Assembly (NCBI GenBank): GCA_035294125.1
Contig: DATGLM010000019.1
Location: forward strand, 62,001-126,000
DNA from: CADDYT01 sp035294125
GTDB lineage: Bacteria; Chloroflexota; Ktedonobacteria; Ktedonobacterales; Ktedonobacteraceae
DNA length: 64,000 nucleotides
Reading direction: 5' to 3'
The notes beneath the pieces are model-generated. The model had not been told where the DNA came from, ran no database searches, and saw only the letters and a list, made by a program, of their open reading frames with translations. Shown here in pieces: positions 43,832 through 52,818 of this stretch. Numbering within the stretch: the first letter of the stretch is position 1; every line of letters starts with the position of its first letter. The position numbers and the translations under genes were made by a program.

Positions 43832-44806
43832 ATGTTTCAGCGGGTGTTAGTTCCCCTGGATGGATCGAAGCGGGCAGAACAAGCTATTCCCATCGCCGCA
43901 CGGATGGCACGCGCCACAGGAGGCTCCATCATTCTTGCGCGTGTCGTCCTTCCCCCGGTTGAATCCGGAAAATTCGCTGCCCCGTCCTCGATCGCCTGGG
44001 AACGAAGAGCTTTTGCGGCACAACATGCCGAAGCAGCCAGCTATCTCGTTAATACGATGTTTACTCACTCCGCTCAACTGACAGGTATCGAGGTAGAGAT
44101 GGGAGTGGCCACCGGTCTGCTAGCGCCCTCGGTTGTCTCCGTCGCCCGCTCGCAGGAAGCCGATTTGATCATCATGTGCAGTCATGGCGAAAAAGGATTG
44201 AAACGCTGGTTCTTCGGCAGCGTGGCGCAGGAGATCATGAGGCTCAGCCCTTTCCCCATGCTCATTCTGCACGAGCAAGGAGCGCGCTTCGCATTCCACA
44301 CGGATCACTGCTTACGCGCCCTGGTGATCCTCGATGATTCACCGCAATCCAGGGCCGTCCTTGAGCCTGCCGCCCGCCTGCTGGCCTCACTCGCGGCCCC
44401 GACACAGGGTGTCCTCCACTTGCAGAGAGTATTGGATCTTTCGTCTACAGAGGGATTATGGCACAATCCCTCTATAGATAAAATCTGGCGCGAGGCGGAA
44501 ACCTCTTTGAGAATGGCGGCTCATGAGCTGCGGAGTTTTCCGGCGGCCTCCCGGCTCACTATCACCACCGCTGTCACTACCGGCAGCAGTATGGTGGAAG
44601 CCATTATGCAGCAGGCGGAATGCGCCATGAAAGCCGGGCAGGCAGGAATGGACTCCTTCGACCTGATCGCCCTATCCATGCAACGGCAAAAAGGTCTGTT
44701 CCGTCTGTTCAAAAGCAGTGCAGCCGAACGCCTGCTTGGTGCGACAACCCTTCCCCTGCTGATCATCCCCTCATCCATGGAGACTGGCTTCACACATTCG
44801 CGCTAA
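43832..44806 (+). CDS. Tandem universal stress protein (two UspA domains)
   Basis: A 324-residue protein with two Usp folds. The first (1-~145) is typical: FQRVLVPLDGSKRAEQAIPIA and LIIMCSHGEKGLKRWFFGSVAQEIM, with the ATP-binding G-x2-G-x9-G(S) type motif. The second (~160-320) starts RALVILDDSPQSRAVLEPA and is more diverged, with an inserted segment. ATG at 43832 has GGAG seven bases upstream. It lies beside a two-component pair and may be part of its stress response. Confidence 0.92.
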   Translation: MFQRVLVPLDGSKRAEQAIPIAARMARATGGSIILARVVLPPVESGKFAAPSSIAWERRAFAAQHAEAASYLVNTMFTHSAQLTGIEVEMGVATGLLAPSVVSVARSQEADLIIMCSHGEKGLKRWFFGSVAQEIMRLSPFPMLILHEQGARFAFHTDHCLRALVILDDSPQSRAVLEPAARLLASLAAPTQGVLHLQRVLDLSSTEGLWHNPSIDKIWREAETSLRMAAHELRSFPAASRLTITTAVTTGSSMVEAIMQQAECAMKAGQAGMDSFDLIALSMQRQKGLFRLFKSSAAERLLGATTLPLLIIPSSMETGFTHSR

Positions 44807-44927
44807 GATATGAAACTGATCCCCTCGGCGTTCTTATGCTTATGATATACTGAAAGACAGATCAGCATCTGGCTACATCTGTATCGTTATTTTCCGTTCG
44901 TTTCAATAGTGCAAAGGAGCGCTCAAG

Positions 44928-45938
44928 ATGACACAAACGCGAACGCCAAACATGACGGATTACGAGGCGGAACGAAAAAACTTTCACCTGGATGTACCCG
45001 AAGAATTCAACTTTGCCACCGATGTCATTGACAAATGGGGCAGCACCCCCGACAAACTTGCCATGCTCTGGGTTGGTCAGAATGGTGAGGAGCGGCGCAT
45101 TACCTTCGCCCAGTTTGCCGAACGCTCCAGCCATGCCGCCAACGCCTTCCTCTCACTGGGCATTCACAAAGGCGACCGCGTGCTGGTGATGCTGCCGCGC
45201 ATTCCCGAATGGTGGGAGGCGGTGCTGGGCCTGATGAAGATGGGAGCCATCCCCATCCCCTGCACGACCCTGCTGACGCCCAAAGACATCCAGTTCCGCG
45301 CCGACATCGCCGGGGCCGTCGCCATCATCACCGACCACGAGGGCGCGGCCAAATTCGACCAGGTGCGCGCCGACTGTCCCAGTGTCAAGTACGCCATCCT
45401 GGCCGACGAGGCCAACGCCGACACTGCCGGGCGCGAAGGCTGGATCGATTTCCAATACATCCTCAGCGAAGCCTCGCCCGAGTATACCGGGCCGAAGACA
45501 CGCAGCGACGATGCCTGCCTGGTCTACTTCACCTCCGGTACGGTGGGCTACCCCAAGATGGTGCTGCACACCCACGCCAGCTATCCCATCGGCCACACCA
45601 TCACCGGCAAATACTGGCTCGACCTGCACGAGGACGACCTGCACTGGAATTTGAGTGAAATGGGCTGGGCAAAGGCCGCCTGGAGCAACCTCTTCGGCCC
45701 CTGGATTCAGGGCGCGGCCATGTTCATCCAGGATGCACGCGGCAAATTCGACCCCATCGAGACCCTTGAGATGCTGAACAAATATCCCATCACCACGCTG
45801 TGCGCCCCACCCACCGCCTATCGCATGATGGTACTCGACGAGCCGATAGCCTACATGAAGGCTCATCCACCAAAGGCGCTGCGTCACTGCGTCGGCGCTG
45901 GTGAGCCACTCAACCCCGAGGTCATCAAAGCGAACTAG
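44928..45938 (+). pseudogene. Truncated acyl-CoA synthetase (5' ~335 codons)
   Basis: The first ~332 residues closely match the intact paralogue at 47128-48807 (both contain NMTDYEAER, LVYFTSGTVGYPKMVLHTH, GEPLNPEVI). After GEPLNPEVIKA the frame ends at once in a TAG, so the hinge and the C-terminal domain with the catalytic Lys are missing. The break falls at the edge of the accessory region, which suggests the gene was cut by insertion or recombination. A complete ribosome site and start remain. The fragment keeps the ATP-binding motif but is probably inactive. Confidence 0.85.
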
Positions 45939-46143
45939 CGAATTTGACACCTACTTTGACCCAGCCCCTATCATCGCCGTCCTTCAACGCCTCCTCTCGC
46001 TCCATAACGCACCCCGATCTCTACCATCTAGTCTAACGCAGGTCGATGCCCTATCCTGCACATTTCATCGAGAAGATCAGACGCCAGACGTGTCGGCGCG
46101 TGCTTTCCCGCAGGCGGCTCTTTCACCAAAGGAGCATGAGTAG

Positions 46144-46995
46144 ATGAAGCAATTCAAAAGCATTGAGCAGCTTGATACCGGCATCTTGTATGCTCTGGAA
46201 CTCGTCTCCAGCCTCTCTGTGCTGCTCTTAGCCTTTGGACTGATTGCGAGCATGGCGAATGTACTCACTAAAGGATCGGTCCTGACAGACAACATCCTGA
46301 TGCAGCATATATGGGCCTGGACGCAGTGCGTGGCGATTGATGCCAGCGTCGCGGGCACCATTATCCGCACCTTCCGCTATCAGGCTCAAGGCGAGCGCGT
46401 GAAGACCTGGCTCTACGCGTTCTTATCCGCCCTGCTGCTCTTTACTGCCGCTATTGTGAGTAATATCGAAAGCGTGCAGCAGACGTTAAACATCAGCCTT
46501 GATGCCGCGTATGTTCATGTGTTTATCCCCGTGGAAGCCCTCATCTGGATACGCTCCATTGCGATTGTACTGCTGATTGTCGCCCACGCTCTGCGCCATG
46601 TTCATAGCGAGTGTCATCAAAGGCAAGAAATTACGGTACCAGCCTCGCCGCCTCCACCCATTGCGATCACACCTGAACTGGTCGATGCGCTCCGTGCATT
46701 ATTGATGCAAACGATCATTGCCGAGGAAACAAACCGACCACAAGAACTGCCATCTCCGCAGGACGAAGTGAGCGCCGCCCAGGCAGCCAGGGCAAACACA
46801 GAGGGCGAACACGGAGCGAACAACAAAGCAGTGGGAGATAGTGACGATGAACCAGAGGCCAACAACTACGACCGGGTCAAGGCGTACCTGGCAATCCATC
46901 CAGACGCCAAAGTTCGGGAGGTTGCAGGGGCGTTGACAATCAGTGTCAGTACCGCAGACAAATGGATGGTGCGTATCAAAGGGGAGGGTCTCTAG
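46144..46995 (+). CDS. Membrane protein with C-terminal HTH, plasmid/ICE style
   Basis: A 283-residue protein. Four hydrophobic helices lie in residues ~18-150, followed by a Gln/Glu/Asn-rich linker (~155-235, ending EGEHGANNKAVGDSDDEPEANN) and a C-terminal HTH (VKAYLAIHPDAKVREVAGALTISVSTADKWMVRI). Proteins with this layout, such as DUF2637-type proteins, occur on actinobacterial plasmids and ICEs, but the relation is by architecture only. AAGGAG lies nine bases before the ATG. Two decayed copies exist nearby, so the gene is part of a mobile family. Confidence 0.75.
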   Translation: MKQFKSIEQLDTGILYALELVSSLSVLLLAFGLIASMANVLTKGSVLTDNILMQHIWAWTQCVAIDASVAGTIIRTFRYQAQGERVKTWLYAFLSALLLFTAAIVSNIESVQQTLNISLDAAYVHVFIPVEALIWIRSIAIVLLIVAHALRHVHSECHQRQEITVPASPPPPIAITPELVDALRALLMQTIIAEETNRPQELPSPQDEVSAAQAARANTEGEHGANNKAVGDSDDEPEANNYDRVKAYLAIHPDAKVREVAGALTISVSTADKWMVRIKGEGL

Positions 46996-47127
46996 GACGA
47001 ACAGCACGAGCAAGCTGCTATGTATGTTTGAAGAGAGCGCAGACCAACGATCTGCGCTCTCTTGCTGTTCACTTGATAGCTCCTCTGTATTGAGCAGTTA
47101 AGTGGAGGAAAGAAGACAGGTACAGGC

Positions 47128-48807
47128 CTACTTATTCCCCAATTTCTTCTGCCGCTCCATCTCGCGGAGTTCGACGCGACGGATTTTGCCTGAAATCGTC
47201 TTGGGCAAACTCTCCACAAACTCGACCTCGCGGGGATACTTATAGGGAGCGGTGACACGTTTGACATGTTCTTGCAGCTCGCTTGCCAGTTCAGGAGAGG
47301 CAGTATAGCCCGGTGCCAGGATCACAAAAGCCTTGACAATCTCACCGCGCATTTCATCGGGGCTGGCGATCACCGCAGACTCGGCAACGGCAGGGTGTTC
47401 TTTCAAGGCACTTTCCACCTCGAAGGGGCCGATGCGGTAGCCTGCGCTAATAATCACATCATCTGCCCGCCCAACAAACCAGAAGTAGCCATCCTCGTCC
47501 TTATAGGCACGATCGCCGGTGATATACCAATCGCCACGAATACAGGCTTGCGTTGCCTCCGGGTTGCGCCAGTATTCTTTAAACATCCACGTTGGGCGCT
47601 GTGGCTTGATCTTGACAGCGATATCGCCCTCCTTGCCCGGAGGAAGGGGATTGCCGTCGTGATCGATCACCTCAACCTCGAAACCGGGCGAGGGCTTGCC
47701 CATTGAGCCCGGTTTCACCTCCAAGGGAGGGAAGTTGGCACAAAGTAGGACAGTTTCGGTCTGACCGTAGCCATCACGAATAGTCATTCCTGTGCTTTGT
47801 TGCCACGCTCTTATTACCTCTGGATTGAGTGGCTCCCCCGCGCCGACACAGTGCCGCAGCGCTTTAGGAGGATTGGCCTTCAGATAGGCCAAGGGTTCAT
47901 CTAATACGAGCATGCGGTAGGCTGTGGGAGGAGCGCAAAGTGTAGTGATAGGATAGTTGTGTAGCATCTCCAGCGTCTCGATGGCGTTGAACTTTCCACG
48001 TGCATCTTGCATAAACATGGCAGCGCCCATGACCCAGGGGCCAAACAGGTTGCTCCACGCGGCTTTAGCCCAGCCCATTTCCGACAGGTTCCAGTGCAGG
48101 TCATCCTCGTGCAGGTCGAGCCAGTATTTGCCGGTGATGGTGTGGCCGATAGGATAGCTGGCATGCGTGTGCAGCACCATCTTGGGATAGCCGACGGTGC
48201 CGGAGGTGAAATAGACCAGGCAAGGATCGTCGCTGCGCGTTTTAGGCCCTGTAAACTCTGGCGACGCCTCATCGACAACCTGGTGATAGCTCGTCCAGCC
48301 TTCGCGTCCGGCAACATCTGCGTTTGGCTCGACCAATACTGCCACCTTGATTGTGGGACACTCTTTGCGTACCTGGTCAAATTTGGCTGCGCCCTCGCTG
48401 TCGGTAATGAATGCGGCCGCCTCGGCGACTTCCGCGCGGAACTGGATATCTTTGGGCGTCAGCAGCGTCGTGCAGGGGATGGGAATGGCCCCAATCTTCA
48501 TCAAGCCGAGCACGCTTTCCCACCATTCAGGGATACGTGGCAACATCACTAACACGCGGTCGTCCTTCTGGATGCCCAGGGCGGCGAAGGCGTTGGCGGC
48601 GCGGCTGGAACGCTCAGCGAAATGAGCGAAGGTTAATTGACGCCTCTCGCCATCCTGCCCAACCCATAACATCGCCAGTTTGTGTGGGTCGCTGGCCCAT
48701 TTGCCAATCACATCGGTCGCGAAGTTAAAATATTCGGGAACTTCCAGGTGGAAACCACGACGTTCGGCCTCATAATCAGTCATATTCGGTGTTCTAGATA
48801 CAACCAT
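47128..48807 (-). CDS. Acyl-CoA synthetase, MACS-like (class I adenylate-forming)
   Basis: A 559-residue AMP-binding enzyme complete through the C-terminal domain. The P-loop-like VYFTSGTVGYPKM, the A5 motif DGYGQTE, the hinge YITGDRAYKDEDGYFWFVGRADD and the catalytic Lys in PKTISGKIRRVELR are present. Acid substrate unknown, medium-chain or aromatic likely. ATG at 48807 (MVVSRTPN) has GGAAGGAG eight bases upstream. It is in inverted orientation to the truncated paralogue. Confidence 0.94.
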   Translation of the reverse strand: MVVSRTPNMTDYEAERRGFHLEVPEYFNFATDVIGKWASDPHKLAMLWVGQDGERRQLTFAHFAERSSRAANAFAALGIQKDDRVLVMLPRIPEWWESVLGLMKIGAIPIPCTTLLTPKDIQFRAEVAEAAAFITDSEGAAKFDQVRKECPTIKVAVLVEPNADVAGREGWTSYHQVVDEASPEFTGPKTRSDDPCLVYFTSGTVGYPKMVLHTHASYPIGHTITGKYWLDLHEDDLHWNLSEMGWAKAAWSNLFGPWVMGAAMFMQDARGKFNAIETLEMLHNYPITTLCAPPTAYRMLVLDEPLAYLKANPPKALRHCVGAGEPLNPEVIRAWQQSTGMTIRDGYGQTETVLLCANFPPLEVKPGSMGKPSPGFEVEVIDHDGNPLPPGKEGDIAVKIKPQRPTWMFKEYWRNPEATQACIRGDWYITGDRAYKDEDGYFWFVGRADDVIISAGYRIGPFEVESALKEHPAVAESAVIASPDEMRGEIVKAFVILAPGYTASPELASELQEHVKRVTAPYKYPREVEFVESLPKTISGKIRRVELREMERQKKLGNK

Positions 48808-49348
48808 GTGCAACACTCCTTCCAGGATAGTTGGAACGCAAAAGATACACAACGTTGTGTATGGTTACCATCTTTCTGTATCATATCATGAAAGCGCGAT
48901 GAGTGCAGCATCGCCCCGATGTAAGATATCCAACCATTTCTGGAGAACCTGTAAATCACGGTGTCAAGTCGCTCATGCGCTGCGACATGTCCATCGTGCT
49001 GAGACACCCCATACGGCAGCGCCAGATTCACCCCTTGCATCTCTCGTTATGATATCTGAACTGCTAGATGTGCTGAGCGAATTGCTCGTGCAAACAACCA
49101 GTTCTGAGGGAATGAACATGCTTCATGCTTTACCATCTCCACAGGGCAAGCAGGTGATATTTTCATCGTAATATAGTTTCTCTCTTCTCAAGGCTATATA
49201 ATGTTCTGCAAGATACTGTTTTTCACTACAAATCTTGTAGGTGATGTTTGCACTTCACAAGCAGATTGGAAATTCTATCGGCAATTACTACCAAAACTAC
49301 TAGTCTCTTTCTCATCTATATGCTACAATATCTTTGCTTTCCGCCTCT
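48808..49348. other. AT-rich region with relic
   Basis: Apart from the relic at 48967-49155, the ~540 bases hold no gene. From 49171 the sequence turns notably AT-rich (for example around 49195-49340), which marks a compositional break before the CRISPR-associated genes. Confidence 0.5.
48967..49155 (+). pseudogene. Relic of the membrane/HTH gene, 3' linker part
   Basis: Translation gives VAHALRHVHRAETPHTAAPDS and ISELLDVLSELLVQTT, then LPSPQGKQ. These align with VAHALRHVHSECHQ, TPELVDALRALLMQT and ELPSPQDE of the intact gene at 46144. The upstream helices and downstream HTH are absent. It lies just upstream of the intact acyl-CoA synthetase, on the other strand. Confidence 0.75.
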
Positions 49349-50521
49349 TTAAGCGGGAGAGATGGAGACAAGATCGCCCGGTTGGTCTGTCACCACGTGC
49401 GAATAGCATACGACGGCCTGGTTTTCCGGAACATAGTACGGAGCGATCCAGGGGACGCCGATGCCCTGGTAGAGCCGCACCAGCGCCGTGAGCAGCCAGT
49501 AGGGCAGGCGGCCAGAGAGAATGAGACCTTTTTCGAGCGGGATAGACGGAAAGGCCAGCGGCTCCGGCTGGAAGTAGGCTAACCGATCATGAGCAAAGGT
49601 GATCGTGAGCATGGTGGCCTGCGGACCGGACTGCACCGAGATCTGCATCTCCCCGGACGGCTCCTCTCCGAAGATGACGGGGACGGGCTGCACCCAGCCG
49701 AAGGGGAGCTTGGGATCGAAGAGGTAGAACGGCTGCGGATCGGAGTGTGCGGCGAGCGCGGCATAGAGCCAGAGCGGGCCGCGCCCGTAGACCGAGAGCG
49801 GCGTGTGTGCGGGCAGGCTTGCCAGCAGAGGCGCAAGCATTTCCGGTTCCCAGCGTCGCGAGGTCGTCGTGAAGGCGTGCAGCGCCTCCTCTACGTTCAG
49901 GACGTACTCGGTGGGCGCCTGCTCCAGATAGCTCTGCTCGTGCAGGTTGTAGGAGCTGAACAGGGCCGCGAGCCGGTCAACGAGAGCCTCAAATACCGGA
50001 TTAGGCTTTGCCGGCGGCGGTATGTGGCGTTCCAGTCCGGTTAGCACACCCTCCAGCACCGGCGAGAGCGCCGTAATCGTCGCGTCGCCGCTCTGGTGGG
50101 AGAAGAGGCGGGCCAGCGGCAGAAGATTGTAGCTTTCGACCAGGCGCTGCCAGCGCTCGGCATCGTCGGGCAGGTCTTCGCGTAGTAGGAGGATCGTGTG
50201 TGTGCATAGGCGCAGCAGGGGCGCCTGGGAAGGTTGCGGGCGACCGCCCATATCCACCAGGAAGGGCAGGCAGCGATGCTCAAGGTCCGCCGCGATGCGC
50301 TGGACAAAGGGTACAGGCCAGACGCCATGCTTGAGTCGAATAGTGCTGACCAGTTCAGGCGGTCCTTCGTGGAACCAATCGCCCTCGCCATCGGGGCAGG
50401 CGCGGATAGCAAAGTGAGCGATCCCGTGCTCGCGCAAGGCCTGGGTGAGCCGGTAGAACAATACCGATTTTCCGGCATGAGGTGGGCCACCCACCAATAC
50501 CGCTGGTAACAGATTGACCAT
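49349..50521 (-). CDS. csx3: P-loop NTPase fused to Csx3-type ring nuclease domain(s)
   Basis: A 390-residue protein. The N-terminus has a P-loop (GGPPHAGKSVLFYRL, Walker A at ~12-19). The C-terminus has two Csx3-like segments: GRGPLWLYAALAAH followed by LFDPKLPFGWVQ (~236-279), and a fuller copy, ISGRLPYWLLTALVRLYQG ... AVVCYSHVVTDQPGDLVSI (~285-388). Csx3/Crn3 degrades cyclic tetra-adenylate, and Csx3-NTPase fusions occur in type III loci. This one therefore probably removes the signal, perhaps with ATP-dependent control. It is divergent from the CARF-HTH gene with only 45 bases between starts. AGGAGG precedes the ATG. Confidence 0.8.
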   Translation of the reverse strand: MVNLLPAVLVGGPPHAGKSVLFYRLTQALREHGIAHFAIRACPDGEGDWFHEGPPELVSTIRLKHGVWPVPFVQRIAADLEHRCLPFLVDMGGRPQPSQAPLLRLCTHTILLLREDLPDDAERWQRLVESYNLLPLARLFSHQSGDATITALSPVLEGVLTGLERHIPPPAKPNPVFEALVDRLAALFSSYNLHEQSYLEQAPTEYVLNVEEALHAFTTTSRRWEPEMLAPLLASLPAHTPLSVYGRGPLWLYAALAAHSDPQPFYLFDPKLPFGWVQPVPVIFGEEPSGEMQISVQSGPQATMLTITFAHDRLAYFQPEPLAFPSIPLEKGLILSGRLPYWLLTALVRLYQGIGVPWIAPYYVPENQAVVCYSHVVTDQPGDLVSISPA

Positions 50522-50566
50522 TGTGTATCCTCCTGATTAAATAATGAGGAAGTGAAAGGGAGTGGC

Positions 50567-51457
50567 ATGATGCCAGACCACCCTCATGTCCTGGTCGCCA
50601 CGCTGGGCGGGCAGCCACAGGTTGTCACATTCACGCTCGATTTGCTGCTGGCGAGGAGCTATCCCATCAGCGAGGTGTTCGTGGTGCATCCCAGGGCAGC
50701 CGCGCCCTCGCGCCTCTATCGTTCCCTGTTGCTGCTAAGCAGCGAGTTCAGCGGCCAGTGCTATCCAGGCGCCAGGCATCCGATTCACTTTCACTCATGC
50801 ATGCTGGAACTGGATGGAGTGCCCATCGACGATATCAGCGACGACACGCATGCCGATGGCACGCTCAATACTATCCATCGGCTCATCGCCGATCTCAAGC
50901 GGCAGGGCTATCACATCCATCTCTCGGTAAGTGGCGGGCGGCGTCTGATGGCGCTGCTGGCGCTCTCGGTGGCCATCTTCAACTTCGACCGCCACGATCA
51001 CATCTGGCACATTTACACGCCGGAGCCGCTCCGGGAGCAGGCTCGTGAAGGCGCCATCATGCACGCTCCGCCTGGTTCCGGTGTTGCCCTGCTGCAAGGA
51101 CCATTCATCACCATGGGGGCCTACATTCACGATCCCGCGCAAACCTTCCGCTCTGCCCAGGAGGAGGAACAGCTCCAGATGGAGGCCCAGGAGCGTGCCC
51201 GCTGCACCGAGGTGGTCGAGCAGGCGACTCCGGCGCAACGCAGAGTGCTGCGAGCTTTTGCCGAGGGTCTCAGACCGCAGCAGGTCGCCGAAGCGCTCAG
51301 CATTGCTCCTGTTACCGTCAATACCCATAGAACAGCCCTGCTCACCCTCTGTCACAACGCCTGGAGTATTCTCCAGGAGGAACGACTGGACTATCACTTT
51401 TTACGCGCCAAATTCGCCGGCTACTTCCAGAGTAATGAAGAAAGTATACACCTGTAA
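50567..51457 (+). CDS. NE0113-family CARF-like protein with C-terminal LuxR-type HTH
   Basis: A 296-residue protein. Residues 7-130 carry the CARF motifs of CRISPR-associated NE0113 proteins: VLVATLGGQPQVVTFTLDLL and HLSVSGGRRLMALLALSV. Residues ~221-262 match a LuxR-type HTH (TPAQRRVLRAFAEGLRPQQVAEALSIAPVTVNTHR). The likely role is a cyclic-oligoadenylate-controlled DNA-binding protein, unlike Csx1/Csm6 RNases, as no HEPN motif (RxxxxH) is visible. ATG at 50567 follows AAGGGAG. It is divergent from the csx3-NTPase gene and directly upstream of the Cmr operon, so it may regulate either. Confidence 0.78.
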   Translation: MMPDHPHVLVATLGGQPQVVTFTLDLLLARSYPISEVFVVHPRAAAPSRLYRSLLLLSSEFSGQCYPGARHPIHFHSCMLELDGVPIDDISDDTHADGTLNTIHRLIADLKRQGYHIHLSVSGGRRLMALLALSVAIFNFDRHDHIWHIYTPEPLREQAREGAIMHAPPGSGVALLQGPFITMGAYIHDPAQTFRSAQEEEQLQMEAQERARCTEVVEQATPAQRRVLRAFAEGLRPQQVAEALSIAPVTVNTHRTALLTLCHNAWSILQEERLDYHFLRAKFAGYFQSNEESIHL

Positions 51458-51582
51458 CCAGGAGAAAACATCAGCGAAAGTGGTGAGATTTTTCAGCGCT
51501 TTGAGGATGAGATTGTAGCAAAGATGATGGTATGCTCTCACAAGAGAGTAAGGCCTATGCGTGAAGAAAGGATTTCTGGATA

Positions 51583-52818
51583 ATGCAGGAAGTGACCTTC
51601 CACCTGCAAACGATTACGCCATTATTTTTGGCAGGGGCAGAATATAACTTCGACTGGATTCCCGAGCACCGTTGCCAACCTCGAGAGGACCGTCAACAAG
51701 GGAAAAAGACGAAAAGCACATTTGCTGATCATGGGTGGAAGTTGCAAGCAGAAATTCGATCCCCTTCCTTTCGTGGTCTGATGCGCTATTGGCTGCGCGC
51801 TGCTGTTGGTGGTCTTATCGATACGATGTCAATAAGCCTTAAAGAGACGATACAGTTCGAGCAAAGTGTTTTCGGGGCGACAGATCAAAGTTCCGCGATT
51901 ACTTTACGAGTGGCAGATGTACCTAAGGAGGTCAAGCCATTCGAAAGAAATATGACTGGGCAAGATTACCTTCTCTGGTCAATGTGGCTAAGTGGATATG
52001 GAACAGACTATAAGCCAGAGCGTTCCTACTATCCAGAGGGGAGTCGGTTCAAAGTAATCCTGTCGGAGCGCGATATAGATTCAACTGCACCAAAAGCATT
52101 ACCATATGCTGTCGCTGCTATGTGGTTGTTGACCTCGCTGGGCAGCATTGGTGCACGTTCACATCGCTGTGCGGGTAGCCTGATGGTAGAACAGGTGGAG
52201 ATGGTAGAGCAGGTGAAGGTAGCCATCCCCAATCTTCCCTTCACTGCTGCCAGGAATAAAGAGGATCTACAAGAAATGTTACAGCAGGGCATTCGTGAGA
52301 TACGGAGACTAAGCATCTCTCATCTACAAGACTTGAAGGCACATGCTGGTACACCATTCACACGGCCATCCTTTGATAGCTTGCTCTTACCGCATGCTGG
52401 CGATCCTTCTCCACCCCCGTATGGCTGTCATATCTGGATACTCACTCAGCAGAACGGATCGCCCTGGAACACACTTAGTGATGCCATGGATGAGATAGGC
52501 AGGAAATTAAAAGACTATCGAAGCTCTCTCGATCTCCTAGACCGAACAGCCTTTGGACTCCCGCTCAATGCTAGACTGCCGAAACGGGATGTGGAGGTAG
52601 AGAACGCGCTGAAAAATGCAAGAAGAGCTTCTCCCCTTCTGTTACGTATAACGCAGCTCAGCAATGGAAAGTATGTTTGCGTTGCAGTCCTCTTTAAAAC
52701 TCCCACTCCACCGATCATGGATGACCGTAACGAACACATTCTGATCCCTGAACCTGACTATACGCTTCTTGAGGATTGGATCGCAAAAGCCTTTCATGCA
52801 CTGGAGGTAGAACTATGA
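51583..52818 (+). CDS. cmr1: Type III-B CRISPR RAMP protein Cmr1
   Basis: A 411-residue RAMP subunit. The N-terminal FHLQTITPLFLAGA and the motif EIRSPSFRGLMRYWLRAAVGG mark Cmr1, the subunit that caps the effector complex and contacts the target RNA 3' end. AAGGAT precedes the ATG. Its codons and base content are clearly more AT-rich than cmr3 and neighbours. It overlaps cas10 by ATGA. It is the first gene of the Cmr operon. Confidence 0.95.
   Translation: MQEVTFHLQTITPLFLAGAEYNFDWIPEHRCQPREDRQQGKKTKSTFADHGWKLQAEIRSPSFRGLMRYWLRAAVGGLIDTMSISLKETIQFEQSVFGATDQSSAITLRVADVPKEVKPFERNMTGQDYLLWSMWLSGYGTDYKPERSYYPEGSRFKVILSERDIDSTAPKALPYAVAAMWLLTSLGSIGARSHRCAGSLMVEQVEMVEQVKVAIPNLPFTAARNKEDLQEMLQQGIREIRRLSISHLQDLKAHAGTPFTRPSFDSLLLPHAGDPSPPPYGCHIWILTQQNGSPWNTLSDAMDEIGRKLKDYRSSLDLLDRTAFGLPLNARLPKRDVEVENALKNARRASPLLLRITQLSNGKYVCVAVLFKTPTPPIMDDRNEHILIPEPDYTLLEDWIAKAFHALEVEL

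Noticed and set aside
46144..46995. Cas or CRISPR accessory gene
   Set aside because: Membrane helices plus HTH and the relic copies fit a mobile-element protein better.
50567..51457. Csx1/Csm6-type RNase
   Set aside because: No HEPN RxxxxH motif is visible; the C-terminus reads as a LuxR-type HTH.
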